In this document: piece by piece, positions 20,093 to 30,431 of the stretch
Layout: every line of letters starts with the position of its first letter
Position numbering within the stretch: the stretch's first letter is position 1
Assembly: GCF_900167915.1 (NCBI RefSeq)
Contig: NZ_FUYM01000008.1
Coordinates: forward strand, 186,001-250,000
Source of the DNA: Rhizorhabdus histidinilytica
Lineage (GTDB): Bacteria > Pseudomonadota > Alphaproteobacteria > Sphingomonadales > Sphingomonadaceae
Direction: 5' to 3'
Length of the DNA: 64,000 bases
Program-made: the position numbers and the translations under genes
The notes under the pieces: model-generated
What the model was told of the DNA's origin: nothing
The model's input: only the letters and a program-made list of their open reading frames with translations
Databases searched by the model: none

Positions 20093-21318
20093 CCGGCACC
20101 CTCGCCATCCTCGACGCGCGGCTGGTCGATCCCGCCGCCGGAACGATCACGCGCGGCAACCTTTTGGTCCGCGACCGGCGGATCGCCGCGACCGGATCGT
20201 TCGACCTGCCGGCGGACGCCGAGACGATCGACGCGGGCGGTACTCACGTGGCCCCCGGCCTGGTGGATCTCGGCATCTTCGCGATAGACATGCCGGCTTT
20301 CACCGCCGGCGGCATCACCCGCGCGGTGCTGATGCCCGACCAGTCGCCGCCGCTCGACCATGCCGCGCTCGTCCAGCGCGCCGCGGCCGCCGGCAAGCCC
20401 GACGTCTGGGTCCACCCACTCGCGGCCGCGACCAAGGGCCTCGAGGGCAAGGAGCTTGCCGAGATCGGCCTGATGAAGGCGGGCGGCGCCTGCGCGGTCG
20501 CGACCGGACGTGGCTGGATCGCCGATTCGGGCGTGATGCTGCGCGTGCTGTCCTATGCCCGCTCACTCGGCCTGACCGTCGTCAGCCATGCCGAGGACGG
20601 CGGCATCACGGCGGGCGCGGTCGCGACCGAGGGCGAATATGCGACCCGCATGGGCCTGCCCGCAGCTCCGGCGATCGCCGAGGCCATGGCGGTCGCGCGC
20701 GACCTGATGCTGGCCGAGCAGACCGGCGCCCGCCTCCATTTCCGCCAGCTCTCGACTGCGCGCGCCTTCGACCTGGTTCGCGACGCCAAGCGGCGCGGCC
20801 TGCCGATCAGCTGCGGCATCAGTCCGGCACACCTGTTGCTGTCCGACATCGCGGTCGGCGGCTTCCGCACTTTCGCCCGCCTCTCTCCGCCGCTTCGCAG
20901 CGAGGACGATCGGCAGGCGGCGCTCGCGGCGCTGGCCGACGGCACGATCGACCTGATCTGCTCCAGCCATGATCCGCAGGGGCCCGAGGCCAAGCGCCTG
21001 CCCTTCGCCGATGCCGAGCCCGGCATGGCCGGTGCCGAGACGCTGCTGACGCTGTCGCTGGCGCTGGTCCGTGACGGGGTGGTCACCCTGCCCCGGCTGA
21101 TCGAGCTGCTGTCGACAGCACCCGCCAGGCTGCTCGGCCTGCCCGGCGGATCGCTGGCGACCGGGGCGGAGGCAGACCTGGTGCTGTTCGATCCGGATAT
21201 GCCCTGGCGGATCGATTCGGATCACATGGCGTCGCGCGCAGGTAACACGCCGTTCGACGGCCTGCCCGTCCAGGGCAAGGTGATCCAGACGATCAAGGGC
21301 GGCGTACTGCTCCGCTGA
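20089..21318 (+). CDS. dihydroorotase-like protein lacking catalytic residues (PyrX/PyrC'-type)
   Basis: 409 residues with an amidohydrolase (TIM barrel) fold similar to dihydroorotase. The metal-binding HxH after PGLVDL is replaced by GIF (residues 62-64), and the usual TDHAPH catalytic Asp motif reads SSHDPQ (about 292-297). The HxxHxST region reads LHFRQLST. With the HxH and catalytic Asp gone it should not cyclise carbamoyl-aspartate. By analogy with Pseudomonas-type ATCase it probably acts as a structural partner of PyrB, whose gene it overlaps by four bases. A true pyrC is expected elsewhere in the genome. Confidence 0.85.
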   Translation: MTGTLAILDARLVDPAAGTITRGNLLVRDRRIAATGSFDLPADAETIDAGGTHVAPGLVDLGIFAIDMPAFTAGGITRAVLMPDQSPPLDHAALVQRAAAAGKPDVWVHPLAAATKGLEGKELAEIGLMKAGGACAVATGRGWIADSGVMLRVLSYARSLGLTVVSHAEDGGITAGAVATEGEYATRMGLPAAPAIAEAMAVARDLMLAEQTGARLHFRQLSTARAFDLVRDAKRRGLPISCGISPAHLLLSDIAVGGFRTFARLSPPLRSEDDRQAALAALADGTIDLICSSHDPQGPEAKRLPFADAEPGMAGAETLLTLSLALVRDGVVTLPRLIELLSTAPARLLGLPGGSLATGAEADLVLFDPDMPWRIDSDHMASRAGNTPFDGLPVQGKVIQTIKGGVLLR

Positions 21319-21320
21319 GT

Positions 21321-22514
21321 TCAGGCCGGTTCGGCCGCCTTTGCACGCAACGCCCACTGCATCGGCCGGTCGCCACCGTCCAAACGGACGAAGCATTGCG
21401 CACCGGTCGACCGTATCCGCCGGCAGAGAGTCGATGCATCCGCCCGGCTCGCCAGCCCTCCGATCGACAGGCGATGAAGCAGGACGCCGCGCCTGCGGAA
21501 AGCCGAACCGGTCGGCATGTGATCAGCGAGGAAGGTCGCCCGCCGCCCGAGCGCGGCCCAGGCGATCTCGGTGCGCTCCACGGTCGAATAGGCGCCGACC
21601 TGGACCGCCCATGCGAGCGCGGGCCGCACCGGCACGACATGCGCCGCCAGCAGGACCGGCCGGGTCGCGCGCATCCGCGGCGGACCGGCGAAGGCGGTCA
21701 CGACCGGCTCGCTCGGCTCGACAGGTGGCGGCGTGATCAAGGGCGGTGGCGGCGCGGGCGGCGTCGGAACATGGGAGAGCAGCACCGGCGCGGAGGCTGG
21801 GACCGGTTCGACGACCAGGGCGAGCGCCTCGGGCTGGCCGGCGTCCGGCGACGGCAGGACGCCGAGCATCGCGCCGACCTGCATTGCCGGATTGGCACGC
21901 AGCTGCCCGACCATCGCCCAGCGGCGGAGCCGTTCGGCGACGAGATCGGCCGGGACGTCCTGCGCGGCGATCGCCGCGGCATCGTTCCAGCGCCCTTCGA
22001 GGGCGTAAGCGAAAGCGAGATTTTGACGGACCCTGGCATCGGCGCCGGGCGCACGTGCCGCCGCGATCAGCAGCGGTCGGGCCTCGTCGGACCGGCCGAG
22101 CAGCGCCAGCGCCAGTCCGACGTCGCTGTCGTTGCCGCCGCCACGCAAGCTGTCGAGCAGGGCCATGGCCTCATCCGCCCGGCCCATCGCGATCTGCGCG
22201 AGTGCGCGGTTGATCGCGACCCGCGCCTGGTTGGGATCGAGCGCCAATGCATCGCCGAACGCCGTCTCGGCCGAACGGAAGCGCCCGACGGCAAGATAGG
22301 CCCGGCCCAGCGTGGCCCGCGCCTGCGGATCGCGCGGGGCTTCGCGCACGGCGGCCTCGGCCTGGCGGACGGCGGCGGCGGGAACGCCGCGCGCCATCGC
22401 TTCGCGCGCGCCGGCGATCAGCCGGTCGGTCCGCTTGTGCGTCGCGGCACTTGCCTCGGAAAACAGCGCGAGGCCGAGTGCGGCGGCCGTGAGGCCGGTC
22501 CAGTTCATCCTCAT
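21321..22514 (-). CDS. exported TPR-SPOR protein
   Basis: 397 residues from ATG 22514 (GGGGAG six bases upstream). The signal peptide is GLTAAALGLALFSEASAA. Residues about 30-200 are TPR repeats (PRDPQARATLGRAYLAVGRF, DPNQARVAINRALAQIAMG). A Pro-rich linker follows (PTPPAPPPPLITPPPVEPSE), and the C-terminal 75 residues look like a SPOR domain (AWAVQVGAYSTVERTEIAW...SIGGLASRADASTLCRRI...CFVRL). SPOR domains bind denuded peptidoglycan at division sites. It converges with the pyrX-like gene two bases away and diverges from a second SPOR gene. Confidence 0.8.
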   Translation of the reverse strand: MRMNWTGLTAAALGLALFSEASAATHKRTDRLIAGAREAMARGVPAAAVRQAEAAVREAPRDPQARATLGRAYLAVGRFRSAETAFGDALALDPNQARVAINRALAQIAMGRADEAMALLDSLRGGGNDSDVGLALALLGRSDEARPLLIAAARAPGADARVRQNLAFAYALEGRWNDAAAIAAQDVPADLVAERLRRWAMVGQLRANPAMQVGAMLGVLPSPDAGQPEALALVVEPVPASAPVLLSHVPTPPAPPPPLITPPPVEPSEPVVTAFAGPPRMRATRPVLLAAHVVPVRPALAWAVQVGAYSTVERTEIAWAALGRRATFLADHMPTGSAFRRRGVLLHRLSIGGLASRADASTLCRRIRSTGAQCFVRLDGGDRPMQWALRAKAAEPA

Positions 22515-22574
22515 CGCGGGCTCCCCGTCCTCGCTCCGATCGGGATCATCGCCGCCAGGGTGCACCTCCCGATG

Positions 22575-22589
22575 CTAAGCTTCGGTTAA
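22575..22589. promoter_or_regulatory. CtrA-box-like motif between two SPOR genes
   Basis: CTAA-N7-TTAA, one base from the CtrA consensus TTAA-N7-TTAA. It is 60 bp from the start of the minus-strand SPOR gene and 98 bp from the plus-strand one. Assigned by motif only. Confidence 0.35.
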
Positions 22590-22687
22590 CGATGATCGGC
22601 GAGGAGCGCGTTGGGGCTATCGCCAGTCGCGTCGAACGCGCTATCACCCCGCGCGAAACCATGCCGAAACATCGGGGGCGGTCGAGT

Positions 22688-23776
22688 ATGAGAAGCTTTG
22701 TCCTGGGCTGTGCGCTGGCGGCGACGGCTCTTGCCGTACCGGCGATCGCGGGCGTCAAGGAGGGCGTCGAGGCTTGGGCGAAGGGCGATTACTCCACGGC
22801 GATCGCCGAATGGCGCGGCCCCGCCGCGGCCGGCGATCCCGACGCCCAGTTCAACCTCGGACAGGCCTACAAGCTCGGCCGGGGCGTGCCGATGGAGCCG
22901 GCGACGGCGCTCGACTGGTATCGCAAGGCGGCCGCCTCGGGTCATGAGCAGGCACAGGCGACCCTCGGCCTGCTGCTGTTTCAGAACGGGCAGCGCCCCG
23001 AGGCGATGACCTGGCTGAAAAAGGCCGCCGACCAGGGCGAGGCGCGCGCGCAATATGTCGTCGGCACCGCCTATTTCAACGGCGACCTGCTGCCCCGCGA
23101 CTGGCCTCGCGCCTATGCGCTGATGACCCGCGCCAAGGCGGCGAACATCGGCGCGGCGACCACCAGTCTGCAGCAGATGGACCAGATCATTCCGCAGGAG
23201 CAGCGCGAAGCCGGCCTCGCGCTCGCCCGCGAGATGGAGCGGACCGCGCAGCTTCGCAGCAACGATGTCGCCACGCCGGGCATGCCGCTGACCATGCGCA
23301 ATTCGGTGACGCCGCCGGTCGGCCAGACAAGCGTGCCACCCTCGACGACGTCGACGCCGGCGATGGCCCCCGCCCCGGCGCCGACGGCAGCGCCCACGAT
23401 CGTGGCCCAGGCCGGCGGCACCCCGTGGCGGGCGCCGACCACCACGCCGGCCGCATCGCCGTCGCCCGCGCCCAAGCCAGCCGCGCCAAGAAGCGCGGCG
23501 CCTGTCTCCGCCCCTGCCCCGGCGCCCGCGATCGTCGCGTCGCCGAGCGGCGGCTGGAAGATCCAGCTCGGCGCCTTCTCGAGCGCCGACGCCGCGCGCA
23601 ACGCCTGGACCAGCCTGTCGGCGCGCGCCGGCCTCAAGGCGCTGACGCCGAGCTTCTCGGCGGTCGGCGCGCTGACCCGTCTCCAGGCCGGCCCGCTCGC
23701 CTCGCGCGCGGCGGCGAACCAGGCCTGTGCGGCGGTCAAGGCGACCGGGACCACCTGCTTCGCGGTCGCGCCCTGA
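22688..23776 (+). CDS. exported Sel1-repeat / SPOR-domain protein
   Basis: 362 residues from ATG 22688 (MRSFVLGCALAATALAVPAIAG, signal peptide). Sel1-like repeats span about 20-180 (YSTAIAEWRGPAAAGDPDAQ, LGQAYKLGRGV, ALDWYRKAAASGHEQAQATL, WLKKAADQGEARAQYVVG). A Pro/Ala-rich linker follows, and a C-terminal SPOR domain (GGWKIQLGAFSSADAARNAW...LQAGPLASRAAANQACAAV). With the divergent TPR-SPOR gene it suggests a pair of cell-envelope or septum-associated proteins. A CtrA-like box lies in the shared upstream region. Confidence 0.82.
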   Translation: MRSFVLGCALAATALAVPAIAGVKEGVEAWAKGDYSTAIAEWRGPAAAGDPDAQFNLGQAYKLGRGVPMEPATALDWYRKAAASGHEQAQATLGLLLFQNGQRPEAMTWLKKAADQGEARAQYVVGTAYFNGDLLPRDWPRAYALMTRAKAANIGAATTSLQQMDQIIPQEQREAGLALAREMERTAQLRSNDVATPGMPLTMRNSVTPPVGQTSVPPSTTSTPAMAPAPAPTAAPTIVAQAGGTPWRAPTTTPAASPSPAPKPAAPRSAAPVSAPAPAPAIVASPSGGWKIQLGAFSSADAARNAWTSLSARAGLKALTPSFSAVGALTRLQAGPLASRAAANQACAAVKATGTTCFAVAP

Positions 23777-23790
23777 TCCGGCGATCGTCG

Positions 23791-23805
23791 TTAACGCTAT
23801 CTTGA
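23791..23805 (+). promoter_or_regulatory. CtrA-box-like motif before PilZ gene 1
   Basis: TTAA-N7-TTGA, one base from consensus, ending 46 bp before the ATG at 23852. A similar box sits at the same distance before the other PilZ gene (50206). Confidence 0.35.
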
Positions 23806-23851
23806 TGGATTCGGGCGACAAACGCCGGACGTGAAGGTAGCGGAAGCGTGC

Positions 23852-24172
23852 ATGCGGCACTGGCGTGATTTCGATCGGGTTGCGGCGATGGCAAGCCCCT
23901 GGCGGCGCCGTCGCGTCTGCCAGCTGATCATCGACGGCATCCCCCTGCCGGTGGCGCTGCGCCAGATCGACGCCGGCGGGGCGCGCCTCGACATCGGAAC
24001 ATCGCTCCCCCTCGGATCGACGGTCGAGCTGCGCCATCCCGAGGCGGGATCGATCCGCGCCCGGATCAGCGAGATCGGCGAAGGCAGCCTGCGGATCGCC
24101 TTCGACCGCAGCGAAGCCGCCGTCGCCTATGCGCTGGCGGCGATCACCGCCGACATGACCAGCGGCGGCTAG
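23852..24172 (+). CDS. small PilZ-like protein
   Basis: 106 residues from ATG 23852 (GGAAG six bases upstream); a GTG at 23831 is a weaker alternative. The arginine cluster PWRRRRV and the following beta-rich stretch (CQLIIDGIPLPVALRQIDAGGARLDIG..GSTVELRHPEAGSIRARISEIGEGSLRIAF) resemble a PilZ cyclic-di-GMP-binding barrel. The second D/N-x-S-x-x-G motif is weak (ARLDIG), so it may not bind the ligand. Confidence 0.65.
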   Translation: MRHWRDFDRVAAMASPWRRRRVCQLIIDGIPLPVALRQIDAGGARLDIGTSLPLGSTVELRHPEAGSIRARISEIGEGSLRIAFDRSEAAVAYALAAITADMTSGG

Positions 24173-24197
24173 AGAGCATCGAGCTTTTTATCTGACC

Positions 24198-24298
24198 CGC
24201 TCATCCTGAGGAGGGACTGAGCTTTGGCGAAGGCCCGTCTCGAAGGATCCTTCGAGACACCATTTCGCCTTCGCTCAATGATTCCTCAGGATGTGCGG
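24198..24298. repeat. CTCATCCTGAGGAG palindromic repeat, copy A
   Basis: An imperfect inverted repeat about 100 bp long, beginning CGCTCATCCTGAGGAGG and ending in the near-complement TTCCTCAGGATGTGCG, with an inner CTCGAAGGATCCTTCGAG palindrome. It lies between the PilZ gene and serB. Other copies are at 45713, 46920 and 58160. Confidence 0.75.
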
Positions 24299-24338
24299 GA
24301 GAGAAGGTGCGTCAAATGAGAAGCACGATACTCTAGCC

Positions 24339-25217
24339 TCAGATCACCCAATCCTTGCGCGCATAGCCCTGCGCATAGAGCAGCGCGGTCAGGTCGCCAT
24401 GATCGATCCGTGCACCCGCCGCAGCGGCGGTCTTGGGCTTCGCGTGATAGGCGACGCCGAGCCCGGCCGCCTGGATCATCGGAATGTCGTTGGCGCCGTC
24501 GCCGACCGCGAGGCACTGGTCGGGCAACAGGCCGTGCGCGGCCGCCTCGTCGAGCAGGGTCCGGCGCTTGGTCTCGGCGCCGACGATCGGCCGGGCGACG
24601 GTGCCCGACAGCTTGCCGTCGGCGAACTCCAGCACGTTCGACAGCGCGCGGGTGAAGCCGATCTCGGCGGCGACCCGGTCGGCGAACAGCGTGAAGCCGC
24701 CCGAGACGAGGTAGCAGTCGGCGCCGTTCGCGCGCATCGTCCGCACCAGTTCGCGCGCGCCGGCCATGATCACCACCCGCTCGGCATGGCAGCGGTCGAT
24801 CACCGCGGCGTCGAGCCCCGCGAGCAGCGCCACCCGCGCGTCGAGCGCCCCCTCGAAGTCGAGCTCGCCGCGCATGGCCCGTTCGGTGATGTCGGCGATC
24901 TGGGGCTTGATGCCGGCATAGTCGGCGAGTTCATCGATGCATTCGATCGTGATCATCGTCGAGTCCATGTCGGCGACGAGCATCCGCCGCCGCCGCCCGG
25001 TCGCCGCCTGGACGACGACGTCGACACCCGCAAAGGCGCCCTCCAGCGCCGCGCGCGCCGCCGCCGGATCACCGTCGAAGCCGAGGTCGCAGGCGATCCC
25101 CGGCTCGATCCACGCCGGATCCCCGGCGCGCAGGCCGGCGGCGGCGAGGCGATCGGCCGCGGTCGAAATATCCCCCGCTTCGATCCGGTCCGATGCTATC
25201 AGCGTGGCGATGAACAA
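24339..25217 (-). CDS. serB: phosphoserine phosphatase
   Basis: 292 residues from a TTG at 25217 with GGAGA five bases upstream; there is no other plausible start before the conserved N-terminal ATLIAS. An ACT-like regulatory part (1-75) precedes a HAD domain with nucleophile motif [10 protein letters not shown], motif [10 protein letters not shown], a later Lys and motif [12 protein letters not shown]. It makes serine from phosphoserine. The 5' end overlaps the divergent miaA start by eight bases, so each promoter must lie inside the other gene. Confidence 0.94.
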   Translation of the reverse strand: MFIATLIASDRIEAGDISTAADRLAAAGLRAGDPAWIEPGIACDLGFDGDPAAARAALEGAFAGVDVVVQAATGRRRRMLVADMDSTMITIECIDELADYAGIKPQIADITERAMRGELDFEGALDARVALLAGLDAAVIDRCHAERVVIMAGARELVRTMRANGADCYLVSGGFTLFADRVAAEIGFTRALSNVLEFADGKLSGTVARPIVGAETKRRTLLDEAAAHGLLPDQCLAVGDGANDIPMIQAAGLGVAYHAKPKTAAAAGARIDHGDLTALLYAQGYARKDWVI

Positions 25218-26154
25218 GAGCGTCTCCCCGAAGAATCCGGTCGCGCTTATTGCGGGGCCGACCGCCAGCGGCAAGTCCGCATTGGCGATCCGTCTCGCGG
25301 AAATCACCGACGGGGTCGTGATCAACGCCGACGCGAGCCAGGTCTATGCCGACCTGCGGGTGTTGAGCGCCCGCCCCGATCCGGCCGAGGAGGCGCGCGC
25401 GCCGCACCGGCTGTTCGGCTATCGCGACGCCGCCGAGCCCTGCAGCGCCGCCGACTGGGCCGCCGACGCAAAGGGAGCGATCGCCGCGGCGCGCGAGGAG
25501 GGCAAGCTGCCGATCCTGGTGGGCGGCACCGGCCTCTATCTGCGCACCCTGATCTTCGGCATCGCGCCGGTGCCCGAGATCGATCCGGCGGTCCGCGCCG
25601 AGGTGCGGGCGCTGCCGGTCGAGGCGGCCCATGCCGCACTCGCCGCCGAGGACCCGGCGATGGGGCATCTTCGCCCGCAGGACGCCACCCGTATCGCCCG
25701 CGCGCTGGAGGTGATCCGCTCGACCGGTCGCTCGCTGTCGCAATGGCAGGCGGAACTCAGCGGCGGGATCGGCGGCCAGATCGCCGTGGCCGCCGCGATA
25801 TTGCTGCCGCCGCGCGATTGGCTGCGGGCGCGCTGCGATGCCCGGTTCGAGGCTATGCTTGGTCAGGGCGCGGTCGAGGAGGTAACGAAGTTGCGCGCGC
25901 GCGGGCTTGATCCGATGCTTCCGGCCATGCAGGCTATCGGCGTGCGCGAGATCGGTGCCTGGCAGGACGGGCTGATCGACCGTGCGACGATGGTGGCAAA
26001 GGCCCAGGCCGCGACGCGGCAATATGCCAAGCGGCAATATACCTGGTTCCGCCATCAGCCGCCCGCCGCGTGGCAGCGCATCGATGCGCAACTGAATGAC
26101 AATGAAATCGATAAGATTGCAATTAAATTACGCGATGATGCGTTGACAGAGTAG
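25210..26154 (+). CDS. miaA: tRNA dimethylallyltransferase
   Basis: 314 residues from ATG 25210. P-loop GPTASGKS, DSxQ-equivalent [23 protein letters not shown] and [12 protein letters not shown] identify MiaA. It adds dimethylallyl to A37 of tRNAs that read UNN codons. The last 15 codons ([18 protein letters not shown]) are unusually AT-rich and contain a TTGACA that may serve the ilv operon. It is head to head with serB. Confidence 0.95.
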   Translation: MNKSVSPKNPVALIAGPTASGKSALAIRLAEITDGVVINADASQVYADLRVLSARPDPAEEARAPHRLFGYRDAAEPCSAADWAADAKGAIAAAREEGKLPILVGGTGLYLRTLIFGIAPVPEIDPAVRAEVRALPVEAAHAALAAEDPAMGHLRPQDATRIARALEVIRSTGRSLSQWQAELSGGIGGQIAVAAAILLPPRDWLRARCDARFEAMLGQGAVEEVTKLRARGLDPMLPAMQAIGVREIGAWQDGLIDRATMVAKAQAATRQYAKRQYTWFRHQPPAAWQRIDAQLNDNEIDKIAIKLRDDALTE

Positions 26155-26171
26155 TTTATTACCGATAGGTC
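26143..26171 (+). promoter_or_regulatory. candidate ilvB promoter
   Basis: An exact TTGACA (-35) within the last miaA codons is followed after 17 bp by TAGGTC, a poor -10. It sits 46 bp before the ilvB ATG. The -35 is striking; the -10 is weak. Confidence 0.35.
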
Positions 26172-26216
26172 CCGCGGCTCGTTTCAATGCGCTGCGGCGC
26201 ACAAGAGGAAGAGACC

Positions 26217-27971
26217 ATGACTGCCGAGATGACGGGGGCCGACATACTGATCCAGGCGCTGAACGACCTCGGCGTCGAGGTCGTCTTCGGCTACCCTGGC
26301 GGTGCGGTGCTTCCGATCTATGACGCGCTGTTCAAGCAGAACCGCATCCGCCATATCCTGGTGCGGCACGAGGCCGGCGCCGTGCATGCGGCGGAGGGCT
26401 ATGCCCGCTCGACCGGCAAGCCCGGCGTGGTGCTGGTGACATCAGGCCCCGGCGCGACCAACGCAGTGACCGGCATCGCCGACGCGCTGCTGGATTCGAT
26501 CCCCCTGGTGGTGCTGACCGGCCAGGTCGGCACCCCGCTGATCGGCAGCGATGCCTTCCAGGAATGCGATACGGTCGGAATTACCCGCCACTGCACCAAG
26601 CATAATTATCTGGTGAAGGACCCTGCCCAGCTCGGCGACGTGATCCATGAGGCGTTCCACATCGCTACCTCGGGCCGGCCGGGACCGGTGGTGGTCGACC
26701 TGCCCAAGGATGTGCAGGTGGCGAGCGCCCTCTATCGCAAGCCCAGCGTGCAGGCGCTGCCGCACAAGGGCTATCGTCCGCAAGTGAAGGCCGATCCCGC
26801 CCTGATCGAGGAGGCGGTGGCGATGATCGCCGCGGCCGAGCGGCCGATCCTCTACACCGGCGGCGGCGTCATCAATTCGGGCCCGCTCGCCAGCCAGGTG
26901 CTGCGCGAGCTGGCGCGCGTCACCGGCGCGCCGGTGACATCGACCCTGATGGGCCTGGGCGCCTTCCCCGCCTCGAGCGGCCAGTGGCTCGGCATGCTGG
27001 GCATGCACGGCACCTACGAAGCCAATATGGCGATGAACAAGGCCGACCTGATCGTCTGCCTCGGAGCGCGTTTCGACGATCGGGTGACCGGCCGGCTCGA
27101 CGCCTTCGCGCCGCATTCCAAGAAGATCCACGTCGATATCGACCGCTCGTCGATCAACAAGATCGTGCGCGCCGACATCGGCATCGTCGGCGATGTCGGC
27201 CGGGCGATGGAGGACATGGTCAAGATCTGGAAGGCAGGCCAGCACCAGGCCCGTAACCTGGCCCCGTGGTTCGAGCAGATCGATGGCTGGCGCGCGCGCA
27301 AGAGCCTGAAATTCCCGGCCTCGACCAAGGAGATCATGCCGCAGCTCGCAATCCGCAAGCTGTGGGAGGCGACCCATGCGCTCAAGCCGATCATCACCAC
27401 CGAGGTCGGCCAGCACCAGATGTGGGCGGCCCAGCATTTCGACTTTGAGGGGCCGAACAAATGGCTCACCTCGGGCGGGCTCGGCACGATGGGCTACGGT
27501 CTGCCGGCGGCGATCGGCGCGCAGTTGGGCAATCCCAACGCGCTGGTGATCGACATCGCGGGCGAAGCCTCGATCCAGATGAACATCCAGGAACTGGGCA
27601 CGGCGACGCAATATCGGCTGCCGGTCAAGGTGTTCATCCTCAACAACGAATATATGGGCATGGTCCGCCAGTGGCAGGACCTGACCTATGCGGGCCGCTA
27701 TTCGCAGAGCTACAGCGACGCGCTGCCCGATTTCGTGAAGCTCGCCGAGGCCTATGGCTGGAAGGGCGTGCTGATCGAGAAGCCCGAAGAGCTGGAGGCC
27801 GGCATCGCCGCGATGCTCGAACATGACGGGCCGGTGATCGTCGACTGCCGGGTGGCGAAGCTGGCCAACTGCTTCCCGATGATCCCGAGCGGTGCCGCGC
27901 ACACCGACATGATCCTCGAAGCCGACGAGGTGGTCGGCGAGATGGACGACGAGGCCAAGGCGCTCGTCTGA
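26217..27971 (+). CDS. ilvB: acetolactate synthase large subunit
   Basis: 584 residues from ATG 26217 with AAGAGGAAGAG upstream. It is a ThDP enzyme: FGYPGGAVLPIYDAL, the catalytic Glu in LVRHEAGAVHAAEGYA, FAD region GMLGMHGTYEANMAM, and the ThDP motif GEASIQMNIQELGTATQ with NNEYMGMVRQWQ. It forms acetolactate or acetohydroxybutyrate for valine, leucine and isoleucine synthesis. The regulatory subunit ilvN follows 40 bp downstream. The ThDP motif begins GE instead of GD (IAGEAS), a change worth checking. Confidence 0.96.
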   Translation: MTAEMTGADILIQALNDLGVEVVFGYPGGAVLPIYDALFKQNRIRHILVRHEAGAVHAAEGYARSTGKPGVVLVTSGPGATNAVTGIADALLDSIPLVVLTGQVGTPLIGSDAFQECDTVGITRHCTKHNYLVKDPAQLGDVIHEAFHIATSGRPGPVVVDLPKDVQVASALYRKPSVQALPHKGYRPQVKADPALIEEAVAMIAAAERPILYTGGGVINSGPLASQVLRELARVTGAPVTSTLMGLGAFPASSGQWLGMLGMHGTYEANMAMNKADLIVCLGARFDDRVTGRLDAFAPHSKKIHVDIDRSSINKIVRADIGIVGDVGRAMEDMVKIWKAGQHQARNLAPWFEQIDGWRARKSLKFPASTKEIMPQLAIRKLWEATHALKPIITTEVGQHQMWAAQHFDFEGPNKWLTSGGLGTMGYGLPAAIGAQLGNPNALVIDIAGEASIQMNIQELGTATQYRLPVKVFILNNEYMGMVRQWQDLTYAGRYSQSYSDALPDFVKLAEAYGWKGVLIEKPEELEAGIAAMLEHDGPVIVDCRVAKLANCFPMIPSGAAHTDMILEADEVVGEMDDEAKALV

Positions 27972-28011
27972 TCCCCCTCCCCACCCCCTTCGACCGACAG
28001 AGAAAGACATC

Positions 28012-28527
28012 ATGCACATCAAGCAGGAAGCCACCGAGCGGCACACGCTGTCCGTGACCGTGGACAATGAATCGGGCATCCTCGCCCGCATCGCGGGACT
28101 GTTCTCCGCGCGCGGCTACAACATCGACAGCCTGACGGTGGCCGACGTCACCGAGGACGAGAAGATCAGCCGGATCACCATCGTCACCACCGGCACACCC
28201 CAGGTGATCGAGCAGGTGGTGGCGCAGCTCGACCGGATGGTGCCTGTCCACAAGGTGACCGACCTCACCGCGCTGGCGCCGCACGTCGAGCGCGAGCTGG
28301 CGCTCGTGAAGGTCGTCGGTACCGGTGATCATCGCATCGAGGCGCTGCGTCTGGCCGAGGTCTATCGCGCCCGCGTGGTCGACGCCACCATCTCCAGCTT
28401 CATCTTCGAGGTGACCGGAGGCACCGAGAAGATCGACAAGTTCCTCGAGCTGATGCGCGAGGTCGGGCTCATCGAAGTGGCCCGCACCGGCGTCGCCGCG
28501 ATCGGCCGGGGCAAAGAGGCGCTTTAG
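28012..28527 (+). CDS. ilvN: acetolactate synthase small (regulatory) subunit
   Basis: 171 residues. The N-terminal ACT domain (HTLSVTVDNESGILARIAGLF, GYNIDSLTVADV) binds valine for feedback inhibition; the C-terminal domain (ELALVKVVGTGDHRIEALRLAE...FEVTGGTEKIDKFLELM) is typical of IlvN/IlvH. It is in the ilvB-ilvN-ilvC operon. Confidence 0.96.
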   Translation: MHIKQEATERHTLSVTVDNESGILARIAGLFSARGYNIDSLTVADVTEDEKISRITIVTTGTPQVIEQVVAQLDRMVPVHKVTDLTALAPHVERELALVKVVGTGDHRIEALRLAEVYRARVVDATISSFIFEVTGGTEKIDKFLELMREVGLIEVARTGVAAIGRGKEAL

Positions 28528-29670
<1,143 letters not shown>

Positions 29671-29720
29671 TCCGATCGCGTCCGAACCCGAACGCAGGGT
29701 TTCGGAATAGATGGTTGTCG

Positions 29721-29752
29721 AAAGGGCGGCAGGCGGTAGTCTGCCGCCCTTT
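29721..29752 (+). terminator. ilvC terminator
   Basis: A perfect 12-bp stem (AAAGGGCGGCAG with CTGCCGCCCTTT) closes an 8-base loop and is followed by CTCAT. It lies 50 bp after ilvC and 19 bp before the yceI start. Confidence 0.85.
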
Positions 29753-29770
29753 CTCATATGGGAGACGATC

Positions 29771-30388
29771 ATGTACCGTTCCGCCGCCGCCCTGCTGCTG
29801 GGCCTTTCGCTGGTCGCGCTGCCCGTCGTCGCCCAGGTGCCGAAGACGCCGCCGGGCGCGTCCGACGTCCGCCGCGTGACCGCCGGGACCTATGCGGTCG
29901 ATCCGGGCCACAGCCAGGTGACCTTCACCGTCAACCATCTGGGCTTCAGCACCTATCGTGGCTTCTTCGGATCACCGACCGGATCGATGACGATCGATCC
30001 CAAGGCGCCGGCCAAGGCGAAGGTGTCGATCGATATCCCGATGAGCGGCATCACCACCACCGTCGAGAAGCTGGACGAGCATCTGAAAGCCGCCGACTTC
30101 TTCGATGCCGCCAAATATCCGACCGCCCATTTCGAATCGACGTCGGTTCGCGTCACCGGCCCCAAGACCGCGAAGATCACCGGCAACCTGACGATCAAGG
30201 GCGTGACCAAGCCGGTCGTGCTCGACACCGTCTTCATCGGCGCCGGGACGATGATGGGCAAGCGCACCATCGGCTTCGACGCGACCACCACCGTCAAGCG
30301 CAGCGACTTCGGCGTCAGCTATGGCATCCCGCTGGTACCCGACGCGGTTCCGCTGCAGATCTCGGTCGCCTTCGAGAAGCCCGAATAA
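29771..30388 (+). CDS. YceI-family periplasmic lipid-binding protein
   Basis: 205 residues from ATG 29771 (GGGAGA upstream). Signal peptide MYRSAAALLLGLSLVALPVVA. The YceI lipocalin-like barrel is complete: AGTYAVDPGHSQVTFTVNHLG, GFFGSPTGSMTIDP, HLKAADFFDAAKYPTAHFES, GNLTIKGVTKPVVLD and RTIGFDATTTVKRSDFGVSYG. The family binds isoprenoid lipids and is often induced by base or stress. It is a single gene between the ilvC terminator and a hairpin at 30432. Confidence 0.93.
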   Translation: MYRSAAALLLGLSLVALPVVAQVPKTPPGASDVRRVTAGTYAVDPGHSQVTFTVNHLGFSTYRGFFGSPTGSMTIDPKAPAKAKVSIDIPMSGITTTVEKLDEHLKAADFFDAAKYPTAHFESTSVRVTGPKTAKITGNLTIKGVTKPVVLDTVFIGAGTMMGKRTIGFDATTTVKRSDFGVSYGIPLVPDAVPLQISVAFEKPE

Positions 30389-30431
30389 CGACCGGCCGTC
30401 GGCCGATCGATCGAGGCTGGACAGCCAACCG

